A stretch of DNA of 64,000 bases from Cellulosimicrobium sp. Marseille-Q4280 (GCF_943181405.1 NZ_CALPBY010000003.1:124001-188000), one strand, 5' to 3'; shown: positions 34,678 through 43,554, counted from the stretch's first letter. Notes: generated from the letters alone by a model not told the origin. Made by a program: numbers and translations.

Positions 34678-36804
34678 TCAGCCGGCCGACGGCGGGGCCG
34701 GCACCCGGTCGGCGGAGACGGCGGGCGGCTCGGCGTCGTCCTCGGCCTCTGCCCCGACCGGGGCGGCGAACTGGCTCTCGTAGAGGCGCGAGTAGGCACC
34801 GCCCGCGGCGAGGAGCTCGTCGTGGGACCCCTGCTCGACGATGTCGCCGTGCTCCATGACGAGGATCGTGTCGGCGTCCCGGATGGTCGACAGACGGTGC
34901 GCGATGACGAACGACGTGCGCCCTGCGCGCAGCGCGTTCATCGCCTGCTGCACGAGCACCTCCGTCCGCGTGTCCACCGAGCTCGTCGCCTCGTCGAGCA
35001 CCAGGATCGCCGGGTCGGCGAGGAACGCGCGCGCGATCGTGAGGAGCTGCTTCTCCCCCGCGCTCACGCTCGAGCCCTCGTCGTCGATCACCGTCGCGTA
35101 CCCGTCGGGCAGCGTGCGCACGAACGGGTCGACGTGCGTCGCCCGCGTCGCGGCGAGGAAGGCCTCCTCGTCGACGTCCCGGCCGTCGCGCACGCCGTAC
35201 CGCAGGTTCTCCTCGATCGTGCCCTTGAACAGCCAGGTGTCCTGCAGGACCATGCCGATGTCGGAGCGCAGGTCGTCGCGCGTCATGTCCCGGGTGTCCA
35301 CGCCGTCGAGGGTGATGCGACCCGAGTCGACGTCGTAGAAGCGCATGAGGAGGTTGACGAGCGTGGTCTTGCCCGCGCCCGTCGGCCCGACGATCGCGAT
35401 CGTCCGGCCGGGCTCCACCGTCAGGTCGAGGTGCTCGATGAGCGGGACCTCGGGGTCGTAGGAGAACGACACGTCCTCGAACGCGACCCGGCCCCGGACC
35501 GTGCCGACCCTCGCGGCGGGCGACGGGTCCGGCGTCTGCTCCTGCGCGTCGAGCAGGTCGTAGACCCGCTCGGCCGACGCCACGCCGGACTGGAGCAGGT
35601 TCATCATCGACGCGATCTGCGTGATCGGCTGCGTGAACTGGCGCGAGTACTGGATGAACGCCTGCACGTCACCGAGCGTCATGGTGCCGGACGCGACCCG
35701 CAGGCCACCGACCACCGCGACGATGACGTAGTTGAGGTTCGCGATGAAGCCCATCGCCGGCTGGATGGTGCCGGAGATGAACTGCGCCTTGAAGCTCGCG
35801 TCGTACATCGCCGCGTTCTCGCGCTCGAAGTCGTCGACCGCCGTCTGCTGGTGGCCGTAGACCTTCACCAGGGTGTGCCCGGTGTACATCTCCTCGATGT
35901 GGGCGTTGAGACGCCCGGTCGCGGCCCACTGCTGGATGAACTGCGGCTGCGAGCGCTTGGCGATCTGGGCGGTGACGACCACCGACAGCGGGACGGTCAC
36001 GAGCGCGACGACCGCGAGCAGCGGCGAGATCCAGAACATCGCGCCGAGCACGCCGACCACCGTGAGCACCGACGTGACGAGCTGGGACAGCGTCTGCGTG
36101 AGCGTCTGCGAGATGTTGTCGATGTCGTTCGTCACGCGCGAGAGGATCTCGCCGCGCTGGTTGCGGTCGAAGTACGACAGCGGCAGGCGCGCGAGCTTGG
36201 CCTGCACCTCGCCGCGCAGCCGGTAGACCGTGCGCTGCACGACGATCGCCGTGATGCGCCCCTGCAGCCAGCCGAACAGGAACGACCCCACGTACACCGC
36301 GAGCACCCAGCCGAGCACGGTCGCGAGCGCCGTGAAGTCGATCCCCTGGCCGGGCACGAGGCCCGGGACGCCGGAGACGAGGTCCGCGACCTGGTCCTGC
36401 CCCTGCGACCGCAGCGCCTCGACGGCTTGCGCCTGCGTCGTGCCGGCAGGGAGCTGGGACCCGACGACGCCCGCGAAGATGATGTTCGTGGCGTTGCCCA
36501 GGAGCTTGGGTCCGGCGACCGCGAGCGCCACGGACACGACGCCGAGGATCACGACCGCGACGATCGGCACGCGCTCGGGCCGCAGGGACGCCGCGAACCG
36601 GCGCAGCGACGCCTTGAAGTCCAGCGCCTTCTCCGCGGGCATGCCCATGCCGCCCATGGGTCCGTGCCCGCCGCCGCGGGGGCGGCCCTCGAGACGCGCG
36701 CCCTTCGCGGGCGTGGTCGCGGCGCCGGTCGCGGGTGCTGCGGCGCCGGACCGGTCCGTGCCCGACGACGCGGGCGTGCGCGAGGAGTCCTGCTCGCGGC
36801 TCAT
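34678..36804 (-). CDS. ABC exporter half-transporter (permease-ATPase), second of pair
   Basis: The 708-residue protein has a long low-complexity cytoplasmic N-terminus (about 80 residues, Gly/Pro-rich), six membrane helices, and one ATPase domain: Walker A GPTGAGKTT, Q-loop MVLQDTWLFKG, Walker B AILVLDEATSSVD and an H-loop in VIAHRLSTI. The signature is SVSAGEKQLL, in which Gly is followed by Glu as in the second subunit of heterodimeric exporters. Its ATG overlaps the upstream half-transporter stop (ATGA). The pair likely exports a lipid or drug and is controlled by the TetR gene upstream. Confidence 0.92.
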   Translation of the reverse strand: MSREQDSSRTPASSGTDRSGAAAPATGAATTPAKGARLEGRPRGGGHGPMGGMGMPAEKALDFKASLRRFAASLRPERVPIVAVVILGVVSVALAVAGPKLLGNATNIIFAGVVGSQLPAGTTQAQAVEALRSQGQDQVADLVSGVPGLVPGQGIDFTALATVLGWVLAVYVGSFLFGWLQGRITAIVVQRTVYRLRGEVQAKLARLPLSYFDRNQRGEILSRVTNDIDNISQTLTQTLSQLVTSVLTVVGVLGAMFWISPLLAVVALVTVPLSVVVTAQIAKRSQPQFIQQWAATGRLNAHIEEMYTGHTLVKVYGHQQTAVDDFERENAAMYDASFKAQFISGTIQPAMGFIANLNYVIVAVVGGLRVASGTMTLGDVQAFIQYSRQFTQPITQIASMMNLLQSGVASAERVYDLLDAQEQTPDPSPAARVGTVRGRVAFEDVSFSYDPEVPLIEHLDLTVEPGRTIAIVGPTGAGKTTLVNLLMRFYDVDSGRITLDGVDTRDMTRDDLRSDIGMVLQDTWLFKGTIEENLRYGVRDGRDVDEEAFLAATRATHVDPFVRTLPDGYATVIDDEGSSVSAGEKQLLTIARAFLADPAILVLDEATSSVDTRTEVLVQQAMNALRAGRTSFVIAHRLSTIRDADTILVMEHGDIVEQGSHDELLAAGGAYSRLYESQFAAPVGAEAEDDAEPPAVSADRVPAPPSAG

Positions 36805-38534
36805 GCTGCCTCCTCCATGGAGAGCTGGGAGTAGACGATCTCCTGGTAGGTCTCGTCGGACTCGAGGAGCTCGGTGTGCGTGCCGCGGCCGACGATGCGG
36901 CCGTGGTCGAGCACGAGGATCTGGTCGGCGCCGCGGATGGTCGCGACACGCTGCGCGACCACGATGACCGTGGCGTGCCGGGTGCGCGGCGCGAGGGCCG
37001 CGCGCAGCCGCGCGTCGGTCGCGTAGTCGAGCGCGGAGAACGAGTCGTCGAAGAGGTACACCGCGGGGTCGCGCACGATCGCGCGGGCGATCGCGAGCCG
37101 TTGGCGCTGTCCGCCCGAGAAGTTCGTGCCGCCCTGCGCGACCGGGGTGTCGAGCCCGGCGTCGAGCGCCTCGACGAAGTCGCGGGCCTGCGCGACGTCG
37201 AGCGCGGCCCACATCTCCTCCTCCGTCGCGTCGGGCTTGCCGTAGCGCAGGTTGTCGGCGATCGTCCCGGAGAACAGGTACGCCTTCTGCGGCACGAGGC
37301 CGAGGAGCGAGCCGAGGTCGGCGCCGGTGAGGTCGCGCACGTCGGTGCCGTCGATGCGCACGGCGCCTGCCGTGACGTCGAACAGCCGCGGCACGAGGTT
37401 GAGGAGCGTCGTCTTGCCCGCACCCGTCGAGCCGATGATCGCGGTCGTCATGCCGGGCTCCGCGACGAACGAGACGTCGTGCAGGACCGGGTCCTCGGCA
37501 CCGGGGTAGCGGAACTCCACGCCCTCGACCTCCACGCGGCCCGTGCGTCGCGTGAGGACGGCCGGCTGCTCCGGCTCGACGACGGTGGCCCGCGTGCTCA
37601 GGACGGCGGTGATGCGCTCGGCGGAGACCGCCGCGCGCGGCACCATCATGAACATCATCGTCGACATCATCACGGCCATGAGGATGTACATGAGGTAGGA
37701 CAGGAACGCCGTCAGCGCGCCGACCTCCATGGCGCCCTCGTCGATCTGCCTGCCGCCGAACCACAGCACCGCGACGCTCGACGCGTTCATGACGAGCATG
37801 ACCGTCGGGAACATGAGCGCCATGAGCTTGCCGGCCTTGAGCGAGACGTCGAACAGGGCGTCGTTCGCGACGTCGAACCGCTCCGCCTCGCGCCGCTCGC
37901 GGACGAACGCGCGGATGACGCGGATACCGGTGATCTGCTCGCGCAGCACGGCGTTGATCGCGTCGATCCGCTGCTGCATCGTGCGGAAGTACGGGACCAT
38001 CCGCCAGATGATCAGCCCGACGCTCACGCCGAGGACCGGCACGATCACGAGCAGGAGGCCGGAGAGCTCGACGTTCTCCTGCAGTGCCATGACGACGCCG
38101 CCCACGAGCATGATCGGTGCCATGACCATGATCGTCAGGGACAGCAGGACGAGCATCTGGACCTGCTGCACGTCGTTGGTGGTCCGGGTGATGAGGGAGG
38201 GGGCGCCGAACTGGCCCATCTCCTGCGCGGAGAAGCGCTGCACGTTGGTGAACAGCCCTGCGCGCACGTCACGTCCGAACGACATCGCGACGCGCGCGCC
38301 GAAGTACACCGCGGCGACCGCGCACACGACCTGGCCGAGGCTCACGAGGAGCATGAGGCCGCCGGTGCGCACGATGTAGGCGGTGTCGCCCTGCGTCACG
38401 CCCTGGTCGATGATGTCGGCGTTGAGGCTCGGCAGGTACAGCGACGCGAGCGTCGCGAGGAGCTGGAGCACGAGGAGGACGACGATCGGCGTCCGGTAGG
38501 GACGCAACCGCGTCCGCAGGAGGCTGACGAGCAT
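36801..38534 (-). CDS. ABC exporter half-transporter (permease-ATPase), first of pair
   Basis: The 577-residue protein has six membrane helices followed by an ATPase domain with Walker A GSTGAGKTT, Q-loop GLVPQKAYLFSG, signature NFSGGQRQR, and VYLFDDSFSALDY, where the catalytic Glu after Walker B is Asp-Ser. That makes this the degenerate site typical of heterodimeric exporters, with the H-loop position occupied by Gln (VVAQRVATI). So one canonical and one degenerate ATP site form between the two subunits. The coding pair overlaps by four bases. Drug or lipid export is likely; the substrate is unknown. Confidence 0.92.
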   Translation of the reverse strand: MLVSLLRTRLRPYRTPIVVLLVLQLLATLASLYLPSLNADIIDQGVTQGDTAYIVRTGGLMLLVSLGQVVCAVAAVYFGARVAMSFGRDVRAGLFTNVQRFSAQEMGQFGAPSLITRTTNDVQQVQMLVLLSLTIMVMAPIMLVGGVVMALQENVELSGLLLVIVPVLGVSVGLIIWRMVPYFRTMQQRIDAINAVLREQITGIRVIRAFVRERREAERFDVANDALFDVSLKAGKLMALMFPTVMLVMNASSVAVLWFGGRQIDEGAMEVGALTAFLSYLMYILMAVMMSTMMFMMVPRAAVSAERITAVLSTRATVVEPEQPAVLTRRTGRVEVEGVEFRYPGAEDPVLHDVSFVAEPGMTTAIIGSTGAGKTTLLNLVPRLFDVTAGAVRIDGTDVRDLTGADLGSLLGLVPQKAYLFSGTIADNLRYGKPDATEEEMWAALDVAQARDFVEALDAGLDTPVAQGGTNFSGGQRQRLAIARAIVRDPAVYLFDDSFSALDYATDARLRAALAPRTRHATVIVVAQRVATIRGADQILVLDHGRIVGRGTHTELLESDETYQEIVYSQLSMEEAA

Positions 38535-38664
38535 GGGTTTCCTGTCCGGGTGGGGGCTGCGGGACGGGGACGGCGGTGCCGCGGCCCGCGCGGGCGGGAC
38601 GGCGGCGAGAGGTCGCCGGGCGAGCGGCGGCCGCACGGGCGTCGGCGGGTGCCGGCGACCGGGG

Positions 38665-39396
38665 TCAGGGTGAGGGGTCGGTCGCGACGGCCGCGCCGAC
38701 GCCGCCCAGGACCAGGTCGGCGAGCTGTGCGGCGTCGAGCCTGGCACCGCCCGCCGCGTGCGGCAAGGCGTTTCCGAAGACCAGGGAGAACAGCGCGCGC
38801 GCCGCGACCGACGACTCGACGCGCAGCTCGTCGCGGTGCGGCTCGAGACGGCGCTCGATCGCCTCGACCATCGCCGTCGCCGAGCGTTCGCGTGCGTCCA
38901 CACCCGCCCCGTGCGCGCCGTGCAGCCCGCGGACGCGGCCGCTCGGGGAACCGCGGTCCGGTCCCCGCCCGGCCTCGCCCCGGGGAGCGGCCGGGTCTGG
39001 GCGGGTCGGGTCGAGCACCTGGTGGGCTGCCGCCAACACGCGCATGCCGATGCGCTGCGCCTCGAGCAGGAGCTCGACCAGGCTCGTCACGAGAGGGCGC
39101 AGGTCGTCGTCGGGCAGCGCGTCGATCATCCCGACCGCCGGCGCAGGGTCGAGCGAGCGGACCACGGCGGCGCGCAGGATCTCGTCCTTGTCGGCGAACG
39201 CCCGGAACAGCGTGCCCTCGGCCACGCCGGCCGCGTCGGCGATCTGGCGTGTCGTGACCCCGGCACCGTGCTGGACGAGGAGCGGGATCGTCGCCGCGGC
39301 GATCGCGGCACGGCGCTCCTCGCGCGACAGGGGGCGCGCCCGCTTGCGCTCGGGCGAGCTCCCAGCCCGTGCCGGGGTGTCGGACGTCTGGGTCAC
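38665..39396 (-). CDS. TetR-family transcriptional regulator
   Basis: The 243-residue regulator has an N-terminal helix-turn-helix (RRAAIAAATIPLLVQHGAGVTTRQIADAAGVAEGTLFRAFADKDEILRAAVV) after a basic lead of about 25 residues. The C-terminal ligand domain is unclassified. It is encoded immediately upstream of the exporter pair, on the same strand, and a perfect TetR-style palindrome lies at its own start, so it probably represses itself and the exporter until an export substrate binds. GTG 39396 lies 15 bases from the palindrome. Confidence 0.92.
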   Translation of the reverse strand: MTQTSDTPARAGSSPERKRARPLSREERRAAIAAATIPLLVQHGAGVTTRQIADAAGVAEGTLFRAFADKDEILRAAVVRSLDPAPAVGMIDALPDDDLRPLVTSLVELLLEAQRIGMRVLAAAHQVLDPTRPDPAAPRGEAGRGPDRGSPSGRVRGLHGAHGAGVDARERSATAMVEAIERRLEPHRDELRVESSVAARALFSLVFGNALPHAAGGARLDAAQLADLVLGGVGAAVATDPSP

Positions 39397-39411
39397 GGCA
39401 GGACGATAACT

Positions 39412-39427
39412 GAGTGAGCACTCACTC
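39412..39427. promoter_or_regulatory. TetR-type operator
   Basis: GAGTGAGCACTCACTC is a perfect 7-bp inverted repeat with a 2-bp spacer, the form of operator often found at exporter-linked TetR genes. It lies just upstream of the regulator start and would overlap its promoter. Confidence 0.85.
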
Positions 39428-39467
39428 GCAAGGCTCGTCCGCCCTCGGCGAACCCGGACGCACGAGA

Positions 39468-39491
39468 CCCCGCACCCGGTCGGGTGCGGGG
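39468..39491 (-). terminator. Hairpin terminator after the SPFH gene
   Basis: CCCCGCACCCG and its exact complement CGGGTGCGGGG pair across a GT loop. The hairpin lies 20 bases after the SPFH stop codon on the minus strand. Confidence 0.85.
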
Positions 39492-39511
39492 CCTCCTGGA
39501 CGCGCCCGGGC

Positions 39512-40819
39512 TCAGCGGGTCGGCGGGTACGACGGCGGTGGGCCGGCCGTGGGCGGCTCGTCGCCCGACGGCTCGTCCTCGACGGACGGCGGAGGCGGCG
39601 GGGCGTAGGGTGCGGCACCACCGAGGGGCCGAGGGGCCGCGGAACCCGGCTCGGACGGCGTCCCTCGGTGCATTCCCCCGGGATGCTGCCCGCGCTCCGT
39701 CATCGGGTCGAACGGCAGCCCGGACCGCGTGCCCGAGCTCGTGGCGTCGGCCGTCGCGGCCTCCGCCTGGCGACGTGCCTCGGCGAGCGCCTCCGCGGGA
39801 TCGGTGAGCGACGGCGTCCCGAACCTCACGCGGTCGCGGTCGCGCTCGCGCCGCGCCTCGGCGCTGGCCTCCGCCGCCTCCGCGTCCTCCGCGGGCGTCG
39901 GGCCCGGCACTCCCCCGCCGTCGATGCCGGGCACGCCGCCGAAGCCCTTGGCGATCGAGCCGAGCGCCGCCGTGAACTCGGTCGGCACGACCCACAGCTT
40001 GCTCGCCGTGCCGTTGGCGATCTGCGGCAGCATCTGCAGATACTGGTACGCGAGGAGCTTGGGGTCGGCGTCGCCCTCGTGGATCGCGTCGAAAACCTGG
40101 AGGATCGCGCGCGCCTCGCCCTCCGCCGTGAGGATCTTCGCCTGCGCGTCACCCTCGGCGCGCAGGATCGCGGCCTGCTTCTCGCCCTCGGCCGTGAGGA
40201 TCTGGGACTGCTTGAAGCCCTCCGCCGTGAGGATCGCGGCACGACGGTCGCGCTCGGCCCGCATCTGCTGCTCCATCGACCCCTGCACGCTCGCCGGCGG
40301 GTCGATCGACTTCAGCTCGACGCGGTTCACGCGGATGCCCCACCGCCCGGTGGCGTCGTCGAGCACGCCGCGCAGCTGGCCGTTGATCTGGTCACGGCTC
40401 GTGAGCGTCTGCTCGAGGTCCATCGACCCGATGACGTTGCGCAGCGTGGTGACGGTGAGCTGTTCGATCGCCGTGATGTAGTTCGCGATCTCGTACACCG
40501 CGGACTTCGGGTCCGTGACCTGGAAGTAGATGACGGTGTCGATGCTCACCACGAGGTTGTCCGACGTGATGACCGGCTGCGGCGGGAACGAGACGACCTG
40601 CTCGCGCAGGTCGACGGACGCGCGGACCCTGTCGACGAACGGGACGAGCAGGTGCAGGCCGGGCTCGAGGGTGCGCGAGTAGCGCCCGAGCCGCTCGACG
40701 ATGAGCGCGACGGCCTGCGGGACGATGCGCACCGCCTTGGCGAGCGCGACGATCACGAAGATCAGGACGAGCGCGAGGACGATGTACGCGAGGATCGTTC
40801 CGGGGCTGGGGTCGGTCAT
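39512..40819 (-). CDS. SPFH/Band 7 family membrane-associated protein
   Basis: The 435-residue protein has one N-terminal membrane helix (ILAYIVLALVLIFVIVALAKAV), the SPFH domain (VALIVERLGRYSRTLEPGLHLLVPFVDRV and SFPPQPVITSDNLVVSIDTVIYFQV), and a charged coiled-coil region with AEGFKQSQILTAEGEKQAAILRAEG repeats. The C-terminal tail is Pro/Gly/Glu-rich and disordered. It belongs to the stomatin/QmcA group that forms membrane-scaffold rings. The upstream NfeD gene is its usual partner. CAGGAGGCAG lies 7 nt before ATG. Confidence 0.92.
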   Translation of the reverse strand: MTDPSPGTILAYIVLALVLIFVIVALAKAVRIVPQAVALIVERLGRYSRTLEPGLHLLVPFVDRVRASVDLREQVVSFPPQPVITSDNLVVSIDTVIYFQVTDPKSAVYEIANYITAIEQLTVTTLRNVIGSMDLEQTLTSRDQINGQLRGVLDDATGRWGIRVNRVELKSIDPPASVQGSMEQQMRAERDRRAAILTAEGFKQSQILTAEGEKQAAILRAEGDAQAKILTAEGEARAILQVFDAIHEGDADPKLLAYQYLQMLPQIANGTASKLWVVPTEFTAALGSIAKGFGGVPGIDGGGVPGPTPAEDAEAAEASAEARRERDRDRVRFGTPSLTDPAEALAEARRQAEAATADATSSGTRSGLPFDPMTERGQHPGGMHRGTPSEPGSAAPRPLGGAAPYAPPPPPSVEDEPSGDEPPTAGPPPSYPPTR

Positions 40820-40891
40820 CGGCTGCCTCCTGGTCGTCTGCCCCGGCCCGGCCGGGCCTGGGTGGTGTGCCGTGGGGACGTCTCGGTCCGG

Positions 40892-41344
40892 TCAGGCTCC
40901 TCGAGGGTGCTCCGCCGGCAGCGGTGCGACGACGGCGGTCGCGCCGTCGATGCGCAGGACGCGCACGTCGGTTCCCGCGGGGATCGCCGCGGCGTCGGGC
41001 TCCGTGCGCGCCGTCCACACCTCGCCGACGAGCTTGACCCGGCCGCCGACCTCGGTGACCTGGTCGACGACGAGCGCGGCCCGCCCGACGTGCGCGGCGA
41101 CGTTCGTCTCGGCGAGGGGAACGCGGTCCCGCAGGCCGCGCAGCAGCCACGGCCGCAGCGTGAGGAGGAGGATCACGCTCACGACGGCGAACGTGAGGAT
41201 CTGGAGCCACAGCGGTCCGCCCGCCGCGTTCACGCCGGCCGCGGCGAGAGCGCCGCCGGCGAACATGATGAGCACCAGGTCGAGCGAGATGATCTCGATC
41301 AGCGCGAAGACGAGCGCGCCCCCGACCCACCACAGCCAGTCCAT
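40892..41344 (-). CDS. NfeD-like membrane protein
   Basis: The 150-residue protein has an N-terminal block of membrane helices (LWWVGGALVFALIEIISLDLVLIMFAGGALAA and LQILTFAVVSVILLLTLRPWLL) and a C-terminal OB-fold domain (GRAALVVDQVTEVGGRVKLVGEVWTAR). This is the short NfeD layout that works with an SPFH partner, encoded 72 bases downstream. Together they organise membrane microdomains; the details are inferred from family knowledge. A GGGGG site precedes ATG 41344. Confidence 0.92.
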   Translation of the reverse strand: MDWLWWVGGALVFALIEIISLDLVLIMFAGGALAAAGVNAAGGPLWLQILTFAVVSVILLLTLRPWLLRGLRDRVPLAETNVAAHVGRAALVVDQVTEVGGRVKLVGEVWTARTEPDAAAIPAGTDVRVLRIDGATAVVAPLPAEHPRGA

Positions 41345-41369
41345 CTCGACCCCCGATCGTCCGTGCGGT

Positions 41370-41386
41370 CTTTACGAGTACTTTAC
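41370..41386 (-). promoter_or_regulatory. AT-rich direct repeat upstream of the NfeD/SPFH operon
   Basis: CTTTAC occurs twice, at 41370-41375 and 41381-41386, exactly 11 bases apart, in the most A+T-rich patch of the neighbourhood. The spacing (one helical turn) suits a regulator site or part of the promoter for the NfeD gene about 30 bases downstream. Confidence 0.45.
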
Positions 41387-41456
41387 CGAACTATCGGGCT
41401 GGATGCACGCGTCGTCGGGCGGAGGCGAGTCGTTGCCCCGCGCCCGTCCGACCTGG

Positions 41457-42245
41457 TCAGGGCCGAGCCGCGCGCGCCATCCAGCGCCCGCCGCCGTGCG
41501 CCACGACCAGCGGGATCCCGAAGGCCTCGCTGAGGTTCTCGGCCGTGAGGACCTCACCGATCGGTCCTGCCCGGTGGACCGCGCCGTCGCGCAGCAGCAT
41601 GAGGTGCGTGAAGCCCGGCGGGATCTCCTCGACGTGGTGCGTGACCAGCACGAGGACGGGCGACGCCGGGTCCCCGGCCAGCTCCGAGAGCGCCCCGACC
41701 AGCTCCTCACGACCGCCGAGGTCCAGACCGGCGGCGGGCTCGTCGAGCAGGAGGATCTCGGGGTCGGTCATGAGCGCGCGGGCGATCTGCGTCCGCTTGC
41801 GCTCGCCCTCCGACAACGTCCCGAACGTGCGGTCCGCCAGGCCGTCCACCCCGAACGCGCGCAGCAGGTCGTCCGCGCGCTCGGTGTCGAAGTCCTCGTA
41901 GCTCTCGCGCCACCGCCCGGTCACTCCGTACGCGGCGGTGAGCACGACGTCGCGCACCGTCTCGTCGCCGGGGATGCGCTCGGCGAGCGCCGCCGAGGCC
42001 AGCCCGATGCGCGGACGCAGCTCGAACACGTCCACGCGCCCCAGGCGCTCCCCCAGCACCTCCGCCGACCCCGACGTGGGGTGCATGCGCGCCGAGGCGA
42101 TCTGCAGCATGGTCGTCTTGCCGGCGCCGTTGCGGCCCAGGATCACCCAGCGCTCGCCCTCGTTCACCTGCCAGTCCACCGCGTCGAGGATGGTCGTGGT
42201 GCCACGTCGGACCGTGACGCCCTGCAGGTCGAGAACCGCGCTCAT
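41457..42245 (-). CDS. ABC transporter ATP-binding protein (stand-alone)
   Basis: The 262-residue ATPase has Walker A GRNGAGKTT, Q-loop region RIGLAS, signature LSEGERKRTQIARALM, Walker B ILLLDEPAAGLDL and the H-loop VTHHVEEI. SEGER in place of SGGQ and VTHHVEEIPPG are features of the YlmA/ModF-like cytosolic group. No permease gene is near. The start ATG 42245 is 27 bases from the divergent gene start, so promoters overlap. Its role is unknown; coupling with the divergent hypothetical gene is inferred from position only. Confidence 0.88.
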   Translation of the reverse strand: MSAVLDLQGVTVRRGTTTILDAVDWQVNEGERWVILGRNGAGKTTMLQIASARMHPTSGSAEVLGERLGRVDVFELRPRIGLASAALAERIPGDETVRDVVLTAAYGVTGRWRESYEDFDTERADDLLRAFGVDGLADRTFGTLSEGERKRTQIARALMTDPEILLLDEPAAGLDLGGREELVGALSELAGDPASPVLVLVTHHVEEIPPGFTHLMLLRDGAVHRAGPIGEVLTAENLSEAFGIPLVVAHGGGRWMARAARP

Positions 42246-42272
42246 GGTCACCGACCCTATAGGTTGGCCGAC

Positions 42273-43112
42273 GTGGATTCCCATTCGTCCAGCAGGCCCG
42301 GGGCGGCCTCGGCGTCCGCGCCCGGCGCGCTGCCCCGCAGCGCACTGCTCGCGCTGTGGCTGCGGGCCGCGCACCGCGCTCCCGCCGACGACGAGGCCCT
42401 CGCGCGCGCCGTGCACGCCGTCGAGCGGGACGACGAGCCGCACGTCGCCTCCGGCGCGCTGGGCGACGTCCGGCTGGCCGACCTCGTCGGCGCGTGGTCG
42501 GGCGGCGCGAGCGCCGTCGTCGCGCTCGCGCCCGTCCCGGGGGACGTGACGGGCGTCCCGCCCGAGGTCGCCGCCGCGGCCACCGACGCCGGCGAGTGCG
42601 TCCTCGTCACGACGTCCGCGGGGTCGTGGGCGCTCGCGCCGGAGGTCAGCGAGTTCGGCAGCGACCTCGAACCCGGCCACCTCGTGACGTGGCAGGTGAC
42701 GGCCGTCGCGCCGTGGACCACCCGCGTGCTCGGCGCCACCGGGACGCTGGGCGAGGCCGAGCACGAGCTGCGGACGGCCCTCCTCGTCGCGACGCAGGCG
42801 CTCGACGCGCTCGACGTCGCGCGCTGGCGCGAGGACGCGGCCGACGCCATCGCCGGCCTGCGCTCCGGCGGCGCCCCCTCGTGGCAGCTCCCGGCAGCCC
42901 TCGACGCTCGCGCGGTACGCGTCCTCGAGCAGGCCGTGCGGCTGCGCGCGATCGTCGACCTCGCGGCGGCCGACGACGGCGGCGCGGTCAACCTCTGGCA
43001 GGCGGACCAGCGCTCGACGGCGCTCCGTGAGGTCGACCGCGCGTCCCGCCGCGCGATCGGCGCCGCGACGCTCTGGGTCGGCGACGACACGACCGGCCAG
43101 CCCCACCCCTGA
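42273..43112 (+). CDS. Hypothetical protein
   Basis: The 279-residue product is Ala-rich and soluble. After a Ser/Ala-rich lead of 20 residues it has an N-terminal helical region ([18 protein letters not shown]) and two separate beta-rich stretches, then a long helix ([32 protein letters not shown]). No enzyme motif is visible and I do not recognise the family. GTG 42273 is preceded by TAGGTT at 7 nt, suggesting a leaderless transcript. It is divergent from the lone ABC ATPase and followed by the structured-repeat interval. Confidence 0.65.
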   Translation: MDSHSSSRPGAASASAPGALPRSALLALWLRAAHRAPADDEALARAVHAVERDDEPHVASGALGDVRLADLVGAWSGGASAVVALAPVPGDVTGVPPEVAAAATDAGECVLVTTSAGSWALAPEVSEFGSDLEPGHLVTWQVTAVAPWTTRVLGATGTLGEAEHELRTALLVATQALDALDVARWREDAADAIAGLRSGGAPSWQLPAALDARAVRVLEQAVRLRAIVDLAAADDGGAVNLWQADQRSTALREVDRASRRAIGAATLWVGDDTTGQPHP

Positions 43113-43165
43113 GCCCGTCCGGTCTCGGCGCGGCGCGTCCGGCTGGTCACGTGGCGGTCACGGCC

Positions 43166-43274
43166 GCGGTGGGGTGAGACCGTGCGCTCGGGCTGGCGCG
43201 CCGTCACCTCGACCTGCGAGGTCACGTTCTCGCGCGCGCTTCTACGCCCTTCGCACACGGTCCCACCCCACCGC
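43166..43274 (+). repeat. Structured repeat family B, copy 1
   Basis: The outer stem (22 bases, 43166-43187 with 43253-43274) matches at 20 of 22 positions. Inside it lie TCGGGCTGGCGCGCC, GTCACCTCG, a small hairpin ACCTGCGAGGT, an inner GCGCGC/GCGCGC stem, and ACGCCCTTC. Copy 2 keeps the single-stranded blocks and changes the stems together. Confidence 0.75.
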
Positions 43275-43403
43275 TCGTCCTGACCGTCACCGTCCCGTCG
43301 CGGTCCGCCCAGGCGAGGACGTGGCCGCTTGTCGGCGCGTCAGCCGGTTCGGCACGCCGATGCGCGCGACTCTGGCGAGAACCGGCCGAGGCGAGACCAC
43401 GGC

Positions 43404-43510
43404 GGCCGGGGCGGGTGACGTGCGAAGGGCGTCAGAGCCGCGCTCCCAGAAGGCGAGCCGACGGGCCGAGGTGACGGCGCGGCAGCCCGAGCACGTGACC
43501 CGCCCCGGCC
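43404..43510 (-). repeat. Structured repeat family B, copy 2 (inverted)
   Basis: The outer stem (43404-43423 with 43491-43510) matches at 19 of 20 positions with a sequence unlike copy 1. Read on the minus strand, TCGGGCTGCCGCGCC, GTCACCTCG and ACGCCCTTC recur at the same places. The inner stem becomes GCCGCGC/GCGCGGC, a paired change relative to copy 1. Confidence 0.75.
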
Positions 43511-43554
43511 ACCCAGCCCGACCCCGCCCCACGCACCCGCGGGAGACGCGCGCG

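Larger units (their letters stand above)
43113..43554. other. Gene-free interval with two inverted structured repeats
   Basis: No convincing ORF is seen between the hypothetical gene and glgA. The interval holds two copies of repeat family B, annotated separately, in opposite orientation, with a 129-bp spacer. The spacer has its own inverted repeat, GCCGGTTC at 43342-43349 with GAACCGGC at 43379-43386. CACGTG palindromes lie at 43149-43154 and 43492-43497. Confidence 0.75.

Noticed and set aside
43113-43554. CRISPR array or tandem repeat
   Set aside because: There are only two copies, in inverted orientation, with no regular direct-repeat and spacer pattern and no cas genes.
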